A stretch of 34,015 nucleotides of DNA from assembly GCA_934293005.1 (NCBI GenBank), contig CAKQYA010000027.1, positions 1 to 34,015 on the forward strand. The letters are read 5' to 3'. Below, piece after piece: positions 16,495 through 24,536 of this stretch. This DNA comes from an uncultured Bacteroidaceae bacterium (GTDB taxonomy: Bacteria > Bacteroidota > Bacteroidia > Bacteroidales > Bacteroidaceae). The notes under the pieces were generated by a model, which searched no databases, was not told the DNA's origin, and saw only the letters and a program-made list of their open reading frames with translations. The stretch's first letter is position 1, and every line of letters starts with the position of its first letter. The translations under genes and the position numbers were made by a program.

Positions 16495-17058
16495 TTATTT
16501 TACCATCATCAAAAACTCCTTGCGTTTGTCTATGCGGTCAAACACTCCTGTGTGGTATATTGTTGTGGTGATGGAGCCTTGTTTCTCAATGCCACGCATT
16601 TGCATGCACATGTGCTGAGCCTCTATCATGACTATGGTTCCAAGCGGGCATAGGGATTGCTGGATACAGTCGCATATTTGTTTGGTCAGATGTTCCTGCA
16701 CTTGCAGACGATGGGAAAATATATCGACAACGCGTGGTATCTTGCTAAGCCCAACTATCTTTCCGTTTGGAATGTACGCTACGTGCACTTTTCCAAAGAA
16801 TGGCAGCATGTGATGCTCGCAAAGTGAATGGAATTCGATGTCTTTTACTACAACCATTTGGTTGTATTCTTCATCGAATACAGCGGAAGTCAGAGTGGCT
16901 GCAGGATCTTGGGCATAGCCTCGTGTGAGTTCAAGTAGTGATTTTGCCACACGTTCTGGAGTTTTCACCAATCCTTCTCTTTCAGGATTTTCACCAATGG
17001 CTTTGAGAATTTCTAAACAAGATTTTTTGAGTGATTCTATTTGTTCTTCTCTGTTCAT
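16495..17058 (-). CDS. folE: GTP cyclohydrolase I
   Basis: This 187-residue enzyme converts GTP to 7,8-dihydroneopterin triphosphate, the entry to folate and related pterin synthesis. Zinc ligands are visible as Cys80 and His83 in SLCEHHMLPF and Cys151 in HMCMQMRG, and His82 is the catalytic histidine next to the zinc site. IVGLSKIPRVVDIFSHRLQV is the strongly conserved substrate-binding stretch. The length is close to that of the compact bacterial enzymes. It begins 15 bp after the stop of the SPOR-domain gene, so it is most likely the last gene of that transcription unit. Confidence 0.96.
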   Translation of the reverse strand: MNREEQIESLKKSCLEILKAIGENPEREGLVKTPERVAKSLLELTRGYAQDPAATLTSAVFDEEYNQMVVVKDIEFHSLCEHHMLPFFGKVHVAYIPNGKIVGLSKIPRVVDIFSHRLQVQEHLTKQICDCIQQSLCPLGTIVMIEAQHMCMQMRGIEKQGSITTTIYHTGVFDRIDKRKEFLMMVK

Positions 17059-17073
17059 TTGCTATTGTCAATG

Positions 17074-17577
17074 TTATTGCTGTTGTTGAGGATAGATGAA
17101 AACCTCGCTTTTGACGATTATTGCGTTTTGCTGAGTGAGTTTAGCTTCTTTTATCTTGGAGAGGTATTCTGCTGCCTCATTGCGGGTTACAAAATCGCCC
17201 ACACGGCAACGCCAGTTTGGCGACTCAAACGTAGTGTATGCTTGCAATTCGGGGAAGACTATTGATATCTTTGTACCTGCATATTGTGCTTTTGTTTTGT
17301 CGTTGAGTGTGCTACCTCCCCAATAGACCTGAATGCGATAACCTCTTGCCTTTATTTTTTTGCCTGTCTGAACAAGTTTAGTGTCCTTCTTCTCATCCTT
17401 TTTGTCAAAAGAAGCATGCTTTGTGCCGTTTACCATACTGTCAATGAGCGGGTCTTGGTGCACTGTCACAGTGCCTTGGCCTTCCACCTTGCTTTTGAGG
17501 TGGTCGGTGAATGACTGGCCATATGTATATATGGTGCATGTCAACAAAGAAAGAATGAAACAAAGAATCTTTTTCAT
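17074..17577 (-). CDS. SPOR-domain secreted protein
   Basis: This 167-residue protein has an N-terminal signal peptide (MKKILCFILSLLTCTIYTYG) and a C-terminal SPOR-like domain of about 75 residues (GYRIQVYWGG, PNWRCRVGDFVTRNEAAEYL). SPOR domains bind denuded peptidoglycan, often at division sites, so a periplasmic cell-wall role is inferred. The middle is a short charged linker. It is separated from tpiA upstream by 96 bp containing a strong hairpin and from folE downstream by 15 bp. The same order (tpiA, SPOR protein, folE) is common in Bacteroidales, though the reason for the linkage is not clear. Confidence 0.85.
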   Translation of the reverse strand: MKKILCFILSLLTCTIYTYGQSFTDHLKSKVEGQGTVTVHQDPLIDSMVNGTKHASFDKKDEKKDTKLVQTGKKIKARGYRIQVYWGGSTLNDKTKAQYAGTKISIVFPELQAYTTFESPNWRCRVGDFVTRNEAAEYLSKIKEAKLTQQNAIIVKSEVFIYPQQQQ

Positions 17578-17612
17578 GTCTCAATGATTTACTTCTTGTA
17601 TGTGTGTTGAAA

Positions 17613-17661
17613 ATGATTCATAATCTGTCCTGCACTATTGGTGGGACAGATTATGAATCAT
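17613..17661 (-). terminator. 18-bp perfect hairpin after tpiA
   Basis: ATGATTCATAATCTGTCC (17613-17630) and GGACAGATTATGAATCAT (17644-17661) are exact reverse complements around a 13-base loop. It lies 12 bp after the tpiA stop and, on the minus strand, is followed by TTTTCAAC. It could end or attenuate tpiA transcripts, although the genes downstream show no promoter of their own. Confidence 0.7.
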
Positions 17662-17673
17662 GAATGTATATGC

Positions 17674-18435
17674 TTACTTTTTCCAAGCATCGATGATGCC
17701 CTTGAAGTCAGCGACCTTGAGTGATGCGCCACCGATGAGGCCACCGTCAATGTCAGGCTTAGCGAAGAGCTCAGGAGCATTGGAAGCTTTGCATGAGCCA
17801 CCGTAGAGGATTGAGGTGTTGTCTGCTACCTCTTTGCCATACTTGTCAGCCACGACAGAACGTATGTATGCGTGAATCTCTTCTGCCTGCTCTGCTGTAG
17901 CAGTTTTGCCTGTGCCGATAGCCCATATTGGTTCGTATGCGATGACGATGTTTGAGAACTGTTCTGTTGTAAGGTGGAATACAGAACCTTCAAGTTCAGC
18001 CTTCACCACAGCATTCTGTTCGTTTGCCTCACGCTGTGCGAGCGACTCGCCAATGCAGAAGAGGATCTTAAGTCCGTTTGCAAGTGCGAGGTCTACCTTC
18101 TCTTTGAGAATCTCAGGAGTCTCGTTATAGTATTCGCGGCGCTCTGAGTGGCCGAGGATTACATACTCAGCTCCTGTAGACTTGACCATTTCGGCTGACA
18201 CCTCGCCTGTGTAAGCTCCAGAAGCTTTGTCAGCGCAGTTCTCTGCTCCAAGATTGATTACGTTGTGGTCGATGATCTCTGATACCTTTGCAAGATGAAT
18301 GAATGGAGTGCAGATAATAACATCGCAGTTTGGCTTGTCTGCAGCGAGAGCCTCGTTGAGACCTTGTGCGAGTTCGATACCTTCCTGAAGATTCTTGTTC
18401 ATCTTCCAGTTTCCAGCAACAATTTTCTTTGCCAT
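17674..18435 (-). CDS. tpiA: Triosephosphate isomerase
   Basis: This 253-residue TIM-barrel enzyme interconverts dihydroxyacetone phosphate and glyceraldehyde 3-phosphate in glycolysis and gluconeogenesis. All key residues are present: Lys11 in GNWKMN, His96 in LGHSERR, and the catalytic base Glu168 in AYEPIWAIGTGKTA, which leads into the mobile lid; the phosphate-binding end shows LYGGSCKA and GGLIGGASL. Length is normal for the family. It lies between the BT_3928-like gene (105 bp upstream) and the SPOR gene, and is followed at once by a perfect hairpin. Confidence 0.98.
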   Translation of the reverse strand: MAKKIVAGNWKMNKNLQEGIELAQGLNEALAADKPNCDVIICTPFIHLAKVSEIIDHNVINLGAENCADKASGAYTGEVSAEMVKSTGAEYVILGHSERREYYNETPEILKEKVDLALANGLKILFCIGESLAQREANEQNAVVKAELEGSVFHLTTEQFSNIVIAYEPIWAIGTGKTATAEQAEEIHAYIRSVVADKYGKEVADNTSILYGGSCKASNAPELFAKPDIDGGLIGGASLKVADFKGIIDAWKK

Positions 18436-18540
18436 AGTAGTAGTTTTTTTTAGTTTAACTTTGGTTTGTTTTTATGAATGTCTTTCTATTTTATTGCTAT
18501 AATGCCAAATTGCTGTAGAATGTGGGCGATTTGTTGGAAA

Positions 18541-19773
18541 TCACATATGTAATAGCAAATCTTCCTCATCCGGCAGATTGAAATTGCTCCATTTTGCTAC
18601 AATGATGCCATCCTTCAGCATCACAAGTCCTGGCTGAGCCCTTACCACCGTCTTCAGCACACGGTCATCGCAGAAGAAATAGCCATACTCTGCGCCTGTA
18701 TGCTCATTCCAATACGCTTGGTCTTTCTTGTCTGTCGATGCCGTGAGGCAATAGAAGCCGTATTTGTTTTTCAAAGCATAGTCGTAAAGGTCGTTCACGC
18801 GGTTGACACATCCTTCGTCAGCATTGCGCAGATTTGGAATGATGAGGAGGAAATTTATGCCAGGGGTGCTTACAATATCTTCGGTCACATCATTGCCATC
18901 GTTGTCAAGTATGGATATATCTACGATAGCACGCTTTCCTCCTACAGGAATCCGTCGTGTCTCTACATATTTCCACGATTTGTCGGGGTCATCGTCCTCT
19001 GCTGAGAGTTCAAGTGTCTCCTTCCCTCGTTTGTAGACAATTTTCACTTCATACTCTTGCTCGGCTGTGTTGAGCCCTTTCTGAATGTCTGTGCCCACTT
19101 TGAATGGTCTGAAATCAAATACAGGTAGGCAAATTGTGCAATACACAGCATAGCCGATGATGGCACACATTGACAACAGGGCTATCAGCCATTTCATGCT
19201 GGAGTTGACTATTTGGCTTTGCAGGCGGTAGTGTTTTGCCAAAAAGAACGCGGCGCTTAACAGTATGATGTTTTTAGCCAACGTGGCTCCATTGCTAAGC
19301 ACTATGACATCGCCGAAACATCCGCAGTCTGCAACAGGGTTGGCTATGAAAATATATGTCGTGAACAATGTCATTATTCCCATAAACGCTACTGTGATGC
19401 GCGCTGTGACGTCTCTTTTGATTGCAAAAAGCAGGTAAATGCCTATCATGAATTCTGAAGCAGCAAGTAATATCCCGCATGAAAGCAGAAATGTGTCAGG
19501 CAGAGATATAGGCAGCATGGCAGCTACATAGTCGCCAAGTTTATACATTGTGCCTAATGGGTCATTGGCTTTTGCGAAGCCGCTGAAGAGAAACGTGGAA
19601 GACAGCACTATGCGGCACACTTCTGTGATTATCTTCAAGATGCGTTTTTGACTTTTGTCTTTCTTGCATGCTTGCTTCTTCTCAAGGTTGTCTTTATTGT
19701 TGCTGATGCTTTTATCGCCGTTTCCTTTTGTGGCATAATCGTGAATGTTAGAACTATTTACGTTCTGTTTCAT
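18541..19773 (-). CDS. BT_3928-like DoxX/MauE-type membrane protein with thioredoxin-fold tail
   Basis: A 410-residue protein. After a polar N-terminus of about 45 residues come four membrane segments (ITEVCRIVLSSTFLFSGFAK, FLLSCGILLAASEFMIGIYL, VAFMGIMTLFTTYIFI, and NIILLSAAFFLA), with the DCGCFGD motif seen in DoxX/MauE-type redox membrane proteins, then a further segment (WLIALLSMCAIIGYAVYC). The C-terminal 160 residues resemble a thioredoxin fold but lack a CxxC pair. Family knowledge suggests a role in redox or quinone-linked chemistry, not established for this group. Its start overlaps the end of the DUF1599 gene by 20 bp, implying translational coupling. Confidence 0.8.
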   Translation of the reverse strand: MKQNVNSSNIHDYATKGNGDKSISNNKDNLEKKQACKKDKSQKRILKIITEVCRIVLSSTFLFSGFAKANDPLGTMYKLGDYVAAMLPISLPDTFLLSCGILLAASEFMIGIYLLFAIKRDVTARITVAFMGIMTLFTTYIFIANPVADCGCFGDVIVLSNGATLAKNIILLSAAFFLAKHYRLQSQIVNSSMKWLIALLSMCAIIGYAVYCTICLPVFDFRPFKVGTDIQKGLNTAEQEYEVKIVYKRGKETLELSAEDDDPDKSWKYVETRRIPVGGKRAIVDISILDNDGNDVTEDIVSTPGINFLLIIPNLRNADEGCVNRVNDLYDYALKNKYGFYCLTASTDKKDQAYWNEHTGAEYGYFFCDDRVLKTVVRAQPGLVMLKDGIIVAKWSNFNLPDEEDLLLHM

Positions 19774-20311
19774 CTTGCGCTTCAGAAAGTTTTATAAGTC
19801 CGAATACTGAGTAGTTTATCATGTCGAGGTAATTGGCATCTATGCCTTCGGATATGATGGTCTTGCCGTTGTGCTCCTCTATCTGCTTTGTGCGGTTCAG
19901 TTTCATGAGGATGAGGTCTGTGTAGCTGCTCACTCTCATAGATCTCCATGCTTCATCATAGTCGTGGTTCTTGCGCAGCATGAGTTCGAGTGCTTCCTGT
20001 GCGTGGCTGTCATACAGTTCAAGAGCTTTGTCTGTGCTGATGTCTTCGCTGTCGGCATAACCCAATTCAAGTTGTATGAGTCCTATTATACCATAGTTGA
20101 CTATAGCCTGGAATTCAGGGAGTATGCCTTCGCCGACGAGTGATACACCTTTCATTTCAAGGCTTCTTATTCTGTTGGCTTTAATGAATATTTGGTCTGT
20201 GACAGATTCTGGACGCATGATTCTCCATGCCACTCCGTAGTCGTGGAGTTTTTTGTTGAATATGTTACGGCATTCAGCCATAGCCTTTTTGAATTGTTCC
20301 TGAGTGTCCAT
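19754..20311 (-). CDS. DUF1599 domain-containing protein
   Basis: A 185-residue protein made of two related halves: KLHDYGVAWRIMRPESVTDQ with IFIKANRIRSLE in the first, and KNHDYDEAWRSMRVSSYTDL with ILMKLNRTKQIEE in the second. This internal duplication is the hallmark of DUF1599, a Bacteroidota family resembling nucleotide modification enzymes; its biochemical role is not established. I chose the ATG at 20311 (MDTQEQFKKA) because it begins where family similarity begins; an in-frame ATG at 20380 would add 23 residues. It is the first gene of the operon after a clear promoter and overlaps the next gene by 20 bp. Confidence 0.85.
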   Translation of the reverse strand: MDTQEQFKKAMAECRNIFNKKLHDYGVAWRIMRPESVTDQIFIKANRIRSLEMKGVSLVGEGILPEFQAIVNYGIIGLIQLELGYADSEDISTDKALELYDSHAQEALELMLRKNHDYDEAWRSMRVSSYTDLILMKLNRTKQIEEHNGKTIISEGIDANYLDMINYSVFGLIKLSEAQDETERK

Positions 20312-20426
20312 GTCTGTTTTAATTATGATTGATTTTTGTTTTAATTGATGCTCTAAACGCTTGTCATCTTGCGAGTGCATCTTTGCAGCCTTTGCGCATT
20401 AGTATGTGCTTGTGCTTATTTAGATG

Positions 20427-20434
20427 CAAAGGTA
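20427..20434 (-). promoter_or_regulatory. -7 element of the DUF1599-tpiA-folE operon
   Basis: On the minus strand TACCTTTG (plus 20427-20434) is an exact TAnnTTTG match. A TTTG lies upstream but at 12 bp, closer than the usual 19-20, so the -33 element is uncertain. The leader to the ATG at 20311 would be about 110 bases. Confidence 0.55.
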
Positions 20435-20476
20435 CGGCTTTTTGTTCAAATAATTGGGCTTAACAGTAATAAAAAG

Positions 20477-20512
20477 ACATGCAGTTGGCATTTGTTGGTG
20501 CCAACTGCATGT
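20477..20512 (-). terminator. Intrinsic terminator of the M23/LysM peptidase gene
   Basis: CATGCAGTTGGCA (20478-20490) pairs perfectly with TGCCAACTGCATG (20499-20511) around an 8-base loop, with one further A-T pair outside. On the minus strand the stem is followed by a T-rich run (CTTTTTATTA). It is about 45 bp after the stop codon of the peptidase gene. Confidence 0.85.
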
Positions 20513-20556
20513 TATTGTTATCTCGGATTGCTTAAGCAAACCTGTCGGTCATGTAT

Positions 20557-21555
20557 TTATGAGCATTTTATTTTCTGTCCCAGATGAAGTACAGAGTTTT
20601 GGTTGATGCCATTCAGCTTGCAAAGCTTTGATACAGATGTTCTGTATTTGCGTGCGATTGATGAGAGTGTGTCGCCTTTCTTGACAGAGTGAGAAGTGGA
20701 TCTTCTGCTTTGCTGATGACTCTTGCTTGTTCTTGCTGGCTTTGCGGCATTTCCATTTTCTGTTGCCGTATTGTTGTCTCTTGCGTTGTCATAGCCCATG
20801 CTCAAAGCTGTGCTGTGTGAGTCTTCTGATGTGATGGCATTTACTGTGCGAGCAGCTGCTGTTTCATCTCCGCGAACAACAGTTCCGCTTGCAACGCTGT
20901 AGAAGTTGCCTGTCACGTCTTGTTGCTCAAAGTCGAACATTAAAGCAGGATTGATTGGCTTGCCAAGCAAACGTGTCTCAAAATGAAGGTGCGAGCCAGA
21001 TGAGCGTCCTGTGTTGCCGCCCAACCCGATGGGGTCTCCTGCTCTTACTATCTGATTTGCTTTTGCGAGTTGCTTGCTGAGGTGTCCGTAGAGTGTTTCC
21101 AATCCGTTTGGATGGCGAATCACAACATAGTATCCGTATCCATTTCCGTTGTATTCTACGATTCTTACCTTGCCGTCGAATGCTGCGCGGATGGTGTCGC
21201 CAATGTACACTTTCACGTCAATGCCCTCATGCGGTTTGCGGCCGCGCCATCCATACTTGGATGTTATCTTGCGGCTGTCTGTTGGCATGCAGAACCCCCG
21301 CAGGTCTATCTTATGGTTGGCAGGTACGCTGCCAGCGCATTTTCTCAGGTGTGTTGTCCAATCTGTATATATGTCAGATGCAGGGTTCTCGAGATCGAGT
21401 GTCTTAATCGTGTTGTTGAATTTGACATTGCGGATTTCTTTCATCCTCTTGTCTGAGGGTGCCTGTCGTGCTATGGCGTCCTGGGCATAACTGCTTATCG
21501 ACACCATGGCAAGGGCTATGACGCCTATTGTTTTTTTTATGCTTTGTAAGTACAC
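20557..21555 (-). CDS. Secreted M23 metallopeptidase with LysM domain
   Basis: A 332-residue protein with an N-terminal signal peptide (IGVIALAMVSISSYAQ). The peptidase domain (about 95-215) shows the LytM/M23 zinc site: His109 and Asp113 in PHEGIDV and His191 in SGSHLHFE, with His158 (YGHLS) and His189 as catalytic partners. A disordered serine/threonine linker follows, then one LysM domain at the C-terminus (SVKKGDTLSSIARKYRT to LHLGQKIKC) that binds peptidoglycan. It probably cuts peptide crosslinks in the cell wall. Since all residues are present it is likely an active hydrolase rather than a regulator. The start is a GTG at 21555; no ATG lies upstream in frame, and the next is within the signal peptide. 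It has its own terminator and appears monocistronic. Confidence 0.92.
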   Translation of the reverse strand: MYLQSIKKTIGVIALAMVSISSYAQDAIARQAPSDKRMKEIRNVKFNNTIKTLDLENPASDIYTDWTTHLRKCAGSVPANHKIDLRGFCMPTDSRKITSKYGWRGRKPHEGIDVKVYIGDTIRAAFDGKVRIVEYNGNGYGYYVVIRHPNGLETLYGHLSKQLAKANQIVRAGDPIGLGGNTGRSSGSHLHFETRLLGKPINPALMFDFEQQDVTGNFYSVASGTVVRGDETAAARTVNAITSEDSHSTALSMGYDNARDNNTATENGNAAKPARTSKSHQQSRRSTSHSVKKGDTLSSIARKYRTSVSKLCKLNGINQNSVLHLGQKIKCS

Positions 21556-21631
21556 TGGTTAGAAGGTTTTTTGTTGTTAGGGATGTTCAATTAGCTTGTG
21601 TGTAACGGCTCGTTCCTTTGCGAAGCATCGC

Positions 21632-22093
21632 TTAGTACTCGTCGTTGGCATAGAGATACTGGAAGACACCTGGTGTATACTCGAATATTTCCTCAGGTTT
21701 GAAGAAACGGTTCAACTCAATGATTGCGTTCTCTGGCGAGTCGGAAGTGTGGATGATGTTTTCTTGGAAACTCATGCCGAAGTCTCCTCTGATTGTGCCT
21801 GGGGCTGCTTTTCTTGAGTTTGTGCTACCTGTCATGGAACGGACTGTCTCTACTGCATCAACGCCTTCATAGCAACAGCAAATGACTGGCGATGCCATCA
21901 TAGAGTTTTTGATGCGCTGGAAAAATGGCTTGCCGGCAAGATGTGCATAATGCTCATTGAGCAATTCGTCTGTAAGTTGCATCATCTTCATGCCTGCCAG
22001 TCTCAGGCCTTTGCGCTCAAAACGTGCTGTCACTTCTCCGACCAGAGCGCGTTGAACAGCGCCTGGCTTCAAGATTACGAGGGTCTTCTCCAT
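21632..22093 (-). CDS. ndk: Nucleoside diphosphate kinase
   Basis: This 153-residue enzyme passes the terminal phosphate of nucleoside triphosphates to diphosphates through a phosphohistidine. MEKTLVILKPGAVQR at the N-terminus, TGSTNSRKAAPGTIRGDFG in the middle and His115 in NIIHTSDSPENA mark the family; His115 is the phosphorylated residue. The start at 22093 is chosen because MEKTLVILKP is the normal beginning; an ATG at 22165 would add 24 residues and would fall close to the transcription start. It has its own promoter at 22208-22239 and is flanked by genes in the same direction (xseB upstream, peptidase downstream). Confidence 0.96.
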   Translation of the reverse strand: MEKTLVILKPGAVQRALVGEVTARFERKGLRLAGMKMMQLTDELLNEHYAHLAGKPFFQRIKNSMMASPVICCCYEGVDAVETVRSMTGSTNSRKAAPGTIRGDFGMSFQENIIHTSDSPENAIIELNRFFKPEEIFEYTPGVFQYLYANDEY

Positions 22094-22207
22094 GTTGATA
22101 TCTTTGAGTTGTCTCTTGTTTTCTAAGTTAATACATTGAGTGTATTTCAAGCGTAATTGCTGCACCTAATCAGGGCGCAGCAATGCGTTTTCCATAATTC
22201 TCAAATG

Positions 22208-22239
22208 CAAATATATAGTTTTTTAGCTTCACAGACAAA
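22208..22239 (-). promoter_or_regulatory. Bacteroidota-type promoter of ndk
   Basis: On the minus strand TTTG (plus 22236-22239) is followed after 20 bp by TATATTTG (plus 22208-22215). Both elements match the consensus. The leader to the ATG at 22093 is about 105 bases. Confidence 0.75.
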
Positions 22240-22266
22240 CAAATGCTTAAAAAAATGGCATTTTTT

Positions 22267-22461
22267 TTACATTGAGAGGCTTTCTTTGATATCGGCTTCT
22301 ACTTTTGTCAGTTTGTCTTTGCAGAAATCGCTTAGTTGCTTAGCTTCTCTGATTTTAGCAGCAAGTTGGTCAATGTCCATATTTCCGCTTTCTATTTTGT
22401 TGACTATTTCTTCGAGCTTTTTCATTGCTTTCTCGTATGTCATTGATGTTTTTTTTTCCAT
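22267..22461 (-). CDS. xseB: Exodeoxyribonuclease VII small subunit
   Basis: A 64-residue helical protein with the family signature TYEKAMKKLEEIVNKIESGN followed by a second helix (LAAKIREAKQLSDFCKDKL). XseB subunits surround the coiled coil of XseA to form exonuclease VII, which degrades single-stranded DNA in repair. It lies 69 bp after xseA and completes the enzyme. The A/T-rich palindrome just downstream (22249-22267) may help end the transcript, but this is weak. Confidence 0.93.
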   Translation of the reverse strand: MEKKTSMTYEKAMKKLEEIVNKIESGNMDIDQLAAKIREAKQLSDFCKDKLTKVEADIKESLSM

Positions 22462-22530
22462 GCGCTTTGAATGAATTTATGGTGATGCAATTTGTGAAGT
22501 ACTTAAATTTGTGTTGTTTGTGCAGCAGAA

Positions 22531-23835
22531 TTATTTTGGCATAGTCTTGATTACGGTGGATGTCATTGTCCCATCCGAGAGTGTAGTGGTGATGACGTCG
22601 CCAGATTTCACTTCGTTGTTGCACCTTATAGCTTTGCCATTGATTCGTGTGATGCTGAATCCCATATTGAGTATGCGTTGCGGATTGGCGCTATTTATTT
22701 TCACATTTGCTACCTCTATGCGACTTTTCTCTTTGTTGATAATCGTAGGGGTGATTATGCTGAATTTGTGTGCGAGAGATCCTATGCGCAACATTTCATC
22801 AGTTAGTCGTTGCGTGCTTAGTGTTACGGCGGTGTTGAGCAATCGTGTCAGTTGCAGTTCGGCTCTTGATGTGAAGTTTGAGCATATTAGCGGCATTTTG
22901 TTTATTATCATATTCAAATGGTTCTGTTCTTTGATTAGGCATGTTGCCGCATTGTTCAATATGTCGCTGTAGAGTTGTTCGATGGTGTTGAGCTCCATTT
23001 CTTGATGGTGGAGTATGAACTCTGCTGCTGCTGTTGGTGTTTTCATTTTAGTGTGCGACACCATGTCGATAATGGTGTCATCTCGTTCATGCCCTATTCC
23101 TGTTATGACAGGAAGTGGAAATTGCGCAACATTTTCTGCAAGTGCAAGTGAGTCGAAGCAATTAAGGTCTGACGTGGCTCCACCCCCGCGAGTTATCACG
23201 ACCACGTCCCATTGCTCTGCTTGGGCAGCTATCTTGTTGAGTGCTTCAATGATGCTTGTTTCTGCATTTTGCCCTTGCATGTTGGCTTGAAAAAGTTCGG
23301 TGGTGAATGCCAGACCTTTCTTGTTGCCATGCAGCTGGTTGCAGAAGTCACCATATCCCGCAGCTGTTGCAGATGATATTACAGCTATTCGCTGCATCAG
23401 TCGTGGCAACGGCAATTCTTTGTTCATGTCAATGACACCCTCAAGTGTGAGTTGTTGCAATACTTCTTTTCTGTGTCTTGCAATGTCGCCCATTGTGTAG
23501 GTGGGGTCTATGTCAATGATGTTGAGTGAATATCCAAACAGCTCGTGAAAATTAACTTCCACTTCAGCCAAGACTTGCATGCCTGCTTCCAGCCTGACGC
23601 CCGTGGTGTTCTCAAACATAGCAGAAAGCATCACCCACCTGTTGGCCCATATCTGAGCTTTAGCTTTGGCGATGATGGTCGTTCCATTGTAGTCTTTTTG
23701 AACCAGTTCCATATAACAATGGCGGTTGGCTCTGATCTCATTTATTTCTGCGCACACCCAGTAGCGTGCGTCAAGTGTGAGCTGGAGCGTATGGCGCACA
23801 AGGCCATTAAGTTCGTAGAGAGAGAGTGCTGTCAT
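22531..23835 (-). CDS. xseA: Exodeoxyribonuclease VII large subunit
   Basis: A 434-residue protein with an N-terminal OB fold (SLYELNGLVRHTL, VCAEINEIRANRHCYMELV) and the catalytic domain (RIAVISSATAAGYGDFCNQL, VVVITRGGGATSDLNCFDS, PVITGIGHERDDTIIDMVSH, KTPTAAAEFIL). These are conserved exonuclease VII blocks; the GGGAxSDL and GHExDxTIxD motifs contain the active-site residues. The C-terminal half forms the coiled coil bound by XseB, encoded next. Its ATG overlaps the stop codon of the upstream 230-residue gene (ATGA), so the two are translationally coupled. Confidence 0.96.
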   Translation of the reverse strand: MTALSLYELNGLVRHTLQLTLDARYWVCAEINEIRANRHCYMELVQKDYNGTTIIAKAKAQIWANRWVMLSAMFENTTGVRLEAGMQVLAEVEVNFHELFGYSLNIIDIDPTYTMGDIARHRKEVLQQLTLEGVIDMNKELPLPRLMQRIAVISSATAAGYGDFCNQLHGNKKGLAFTTELFQANMQGQNAETSIIEALNKIAAQAEQWDVVVITRGGGATSDLNCFDSLALAENVAQFPLPVITGIGHERDDTIIDMVSHTKMKTPTAAAEFILHHQEMELNTIEQLYSDILNNAATCLIKEQNHLNMIINKMPLICSNFTSRAELQLTRLLNTAVTLSTQRLTDEMLRIGSLAHKFSIITPTIINKEKSRIEVANVKINSANPQRILNMGFSITRINGKAIRCNNEVKSGDVITTTLSDGTMTSTVIKTMPK

Positions 23836-24524
23836 ATTTGCGGTCTTTTGCCATAGAGAGCGTGCTTAAATGTCTCGAAGTCGCGGTCTATGTGGCTGAG
23901 TTCGTATTGTTCGATTTTCAAAGAGAAACGTCCTGGCAACTCGTCAAGTCCATGGTATGTTTTAATGATGCATACGGCATTAAATGCCATGTCATCTTTT
24001 CTCTTCATAATGGTAAGGCAGCAGTTGAGTGATATCTTCTTCTCGTCGCATGTCTTCAATATTTTGAAGATGAGATAGTAGGACAATGGAGAGGATGCTT
24101 TCAACAACGTGATGAGCTGTTTTTCTACATTTTCAACGTGCATGGCTTTGAACATGTCTTGTATTTGTTTCTCTGTCTTGAGCAGTGGCACCATCATGTT
24201 GCAGAGTTTCATGATGCTGCTTGGTTGTTCATGATAGAGAAAGGTTGCCAGTTCTGCAACGTGCGGCGTGCTGAAATCGAGAGTTCCGTTGTCTGCAAGA
24301 TGTTTGGAAGCCAGTATGCCGCTGAGGAACGCTTGTCTCTTATATATAATAAGGTGTAGCAGTGCTTCCCAAAAGAGTTTGTTGTCAAGTTCGGGCAGCA
24401 CAGACTCTCTCATGATGTTTTCCGTCTTGCGAAATTGCATGTTGGAAAGTCTGCTTAGGTATGTGAGCACGCCATTCCAATCGTGTTCTCTCACCATTTG
24501 TGACAATTGTTCTTTTGCGTTCAT
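23832..24524 (-). CDS. Hypothetical protein of 230 residues, coupled to xseA
   Basis: I do not recognise this protein. It has no signal peptide and no membrane segment, is mostly predicted helical, and contains leucine-rich stretches (VLTYLSRLSNMQF, LFWEALLHLIIYKRQAFL, LITLLKASSPLSYYLIFKIL) that could form helical repeats. A cytoplasmic adaptor-like fold is possible. It lies 12 bp after sprA and overlaps xseA by ATGA. The position links a type IX secretion gene and a DNA-repair enzyme, which is probably a matter of shared transcription only. Confidence 0.8.
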   Translation of the reverse strand: MNAKEQLSQMVREHDWNGVLTYLSRLSNMQFRKTENIMRESVLPELDNKLFWEALLHLIIYKRQAFLSGILASKHLADNGTLDFSTPHVAELATFLYHEQPSSIMKLCNMMVPLLKTEKQIQDMFKAMHVENVEKQLITLLKASSPLSYYLIFKILKTCDEKKISLNCCLTIMKRKDDMAFNAVCIIKTYHGLDELPGRFSLKIEQYELSHIDRDFETFKHALYGKRPQI

Positions 24525-24536
24525 GATGCGGTGGGT

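Noticed and set aside
22249..22267. A-run/T-run palindrome as a terminator for xseB
   Set aside because: It has almost only A-T pairs and overlaps the xseB stop; stability would be low, so I did not list it as a feature.
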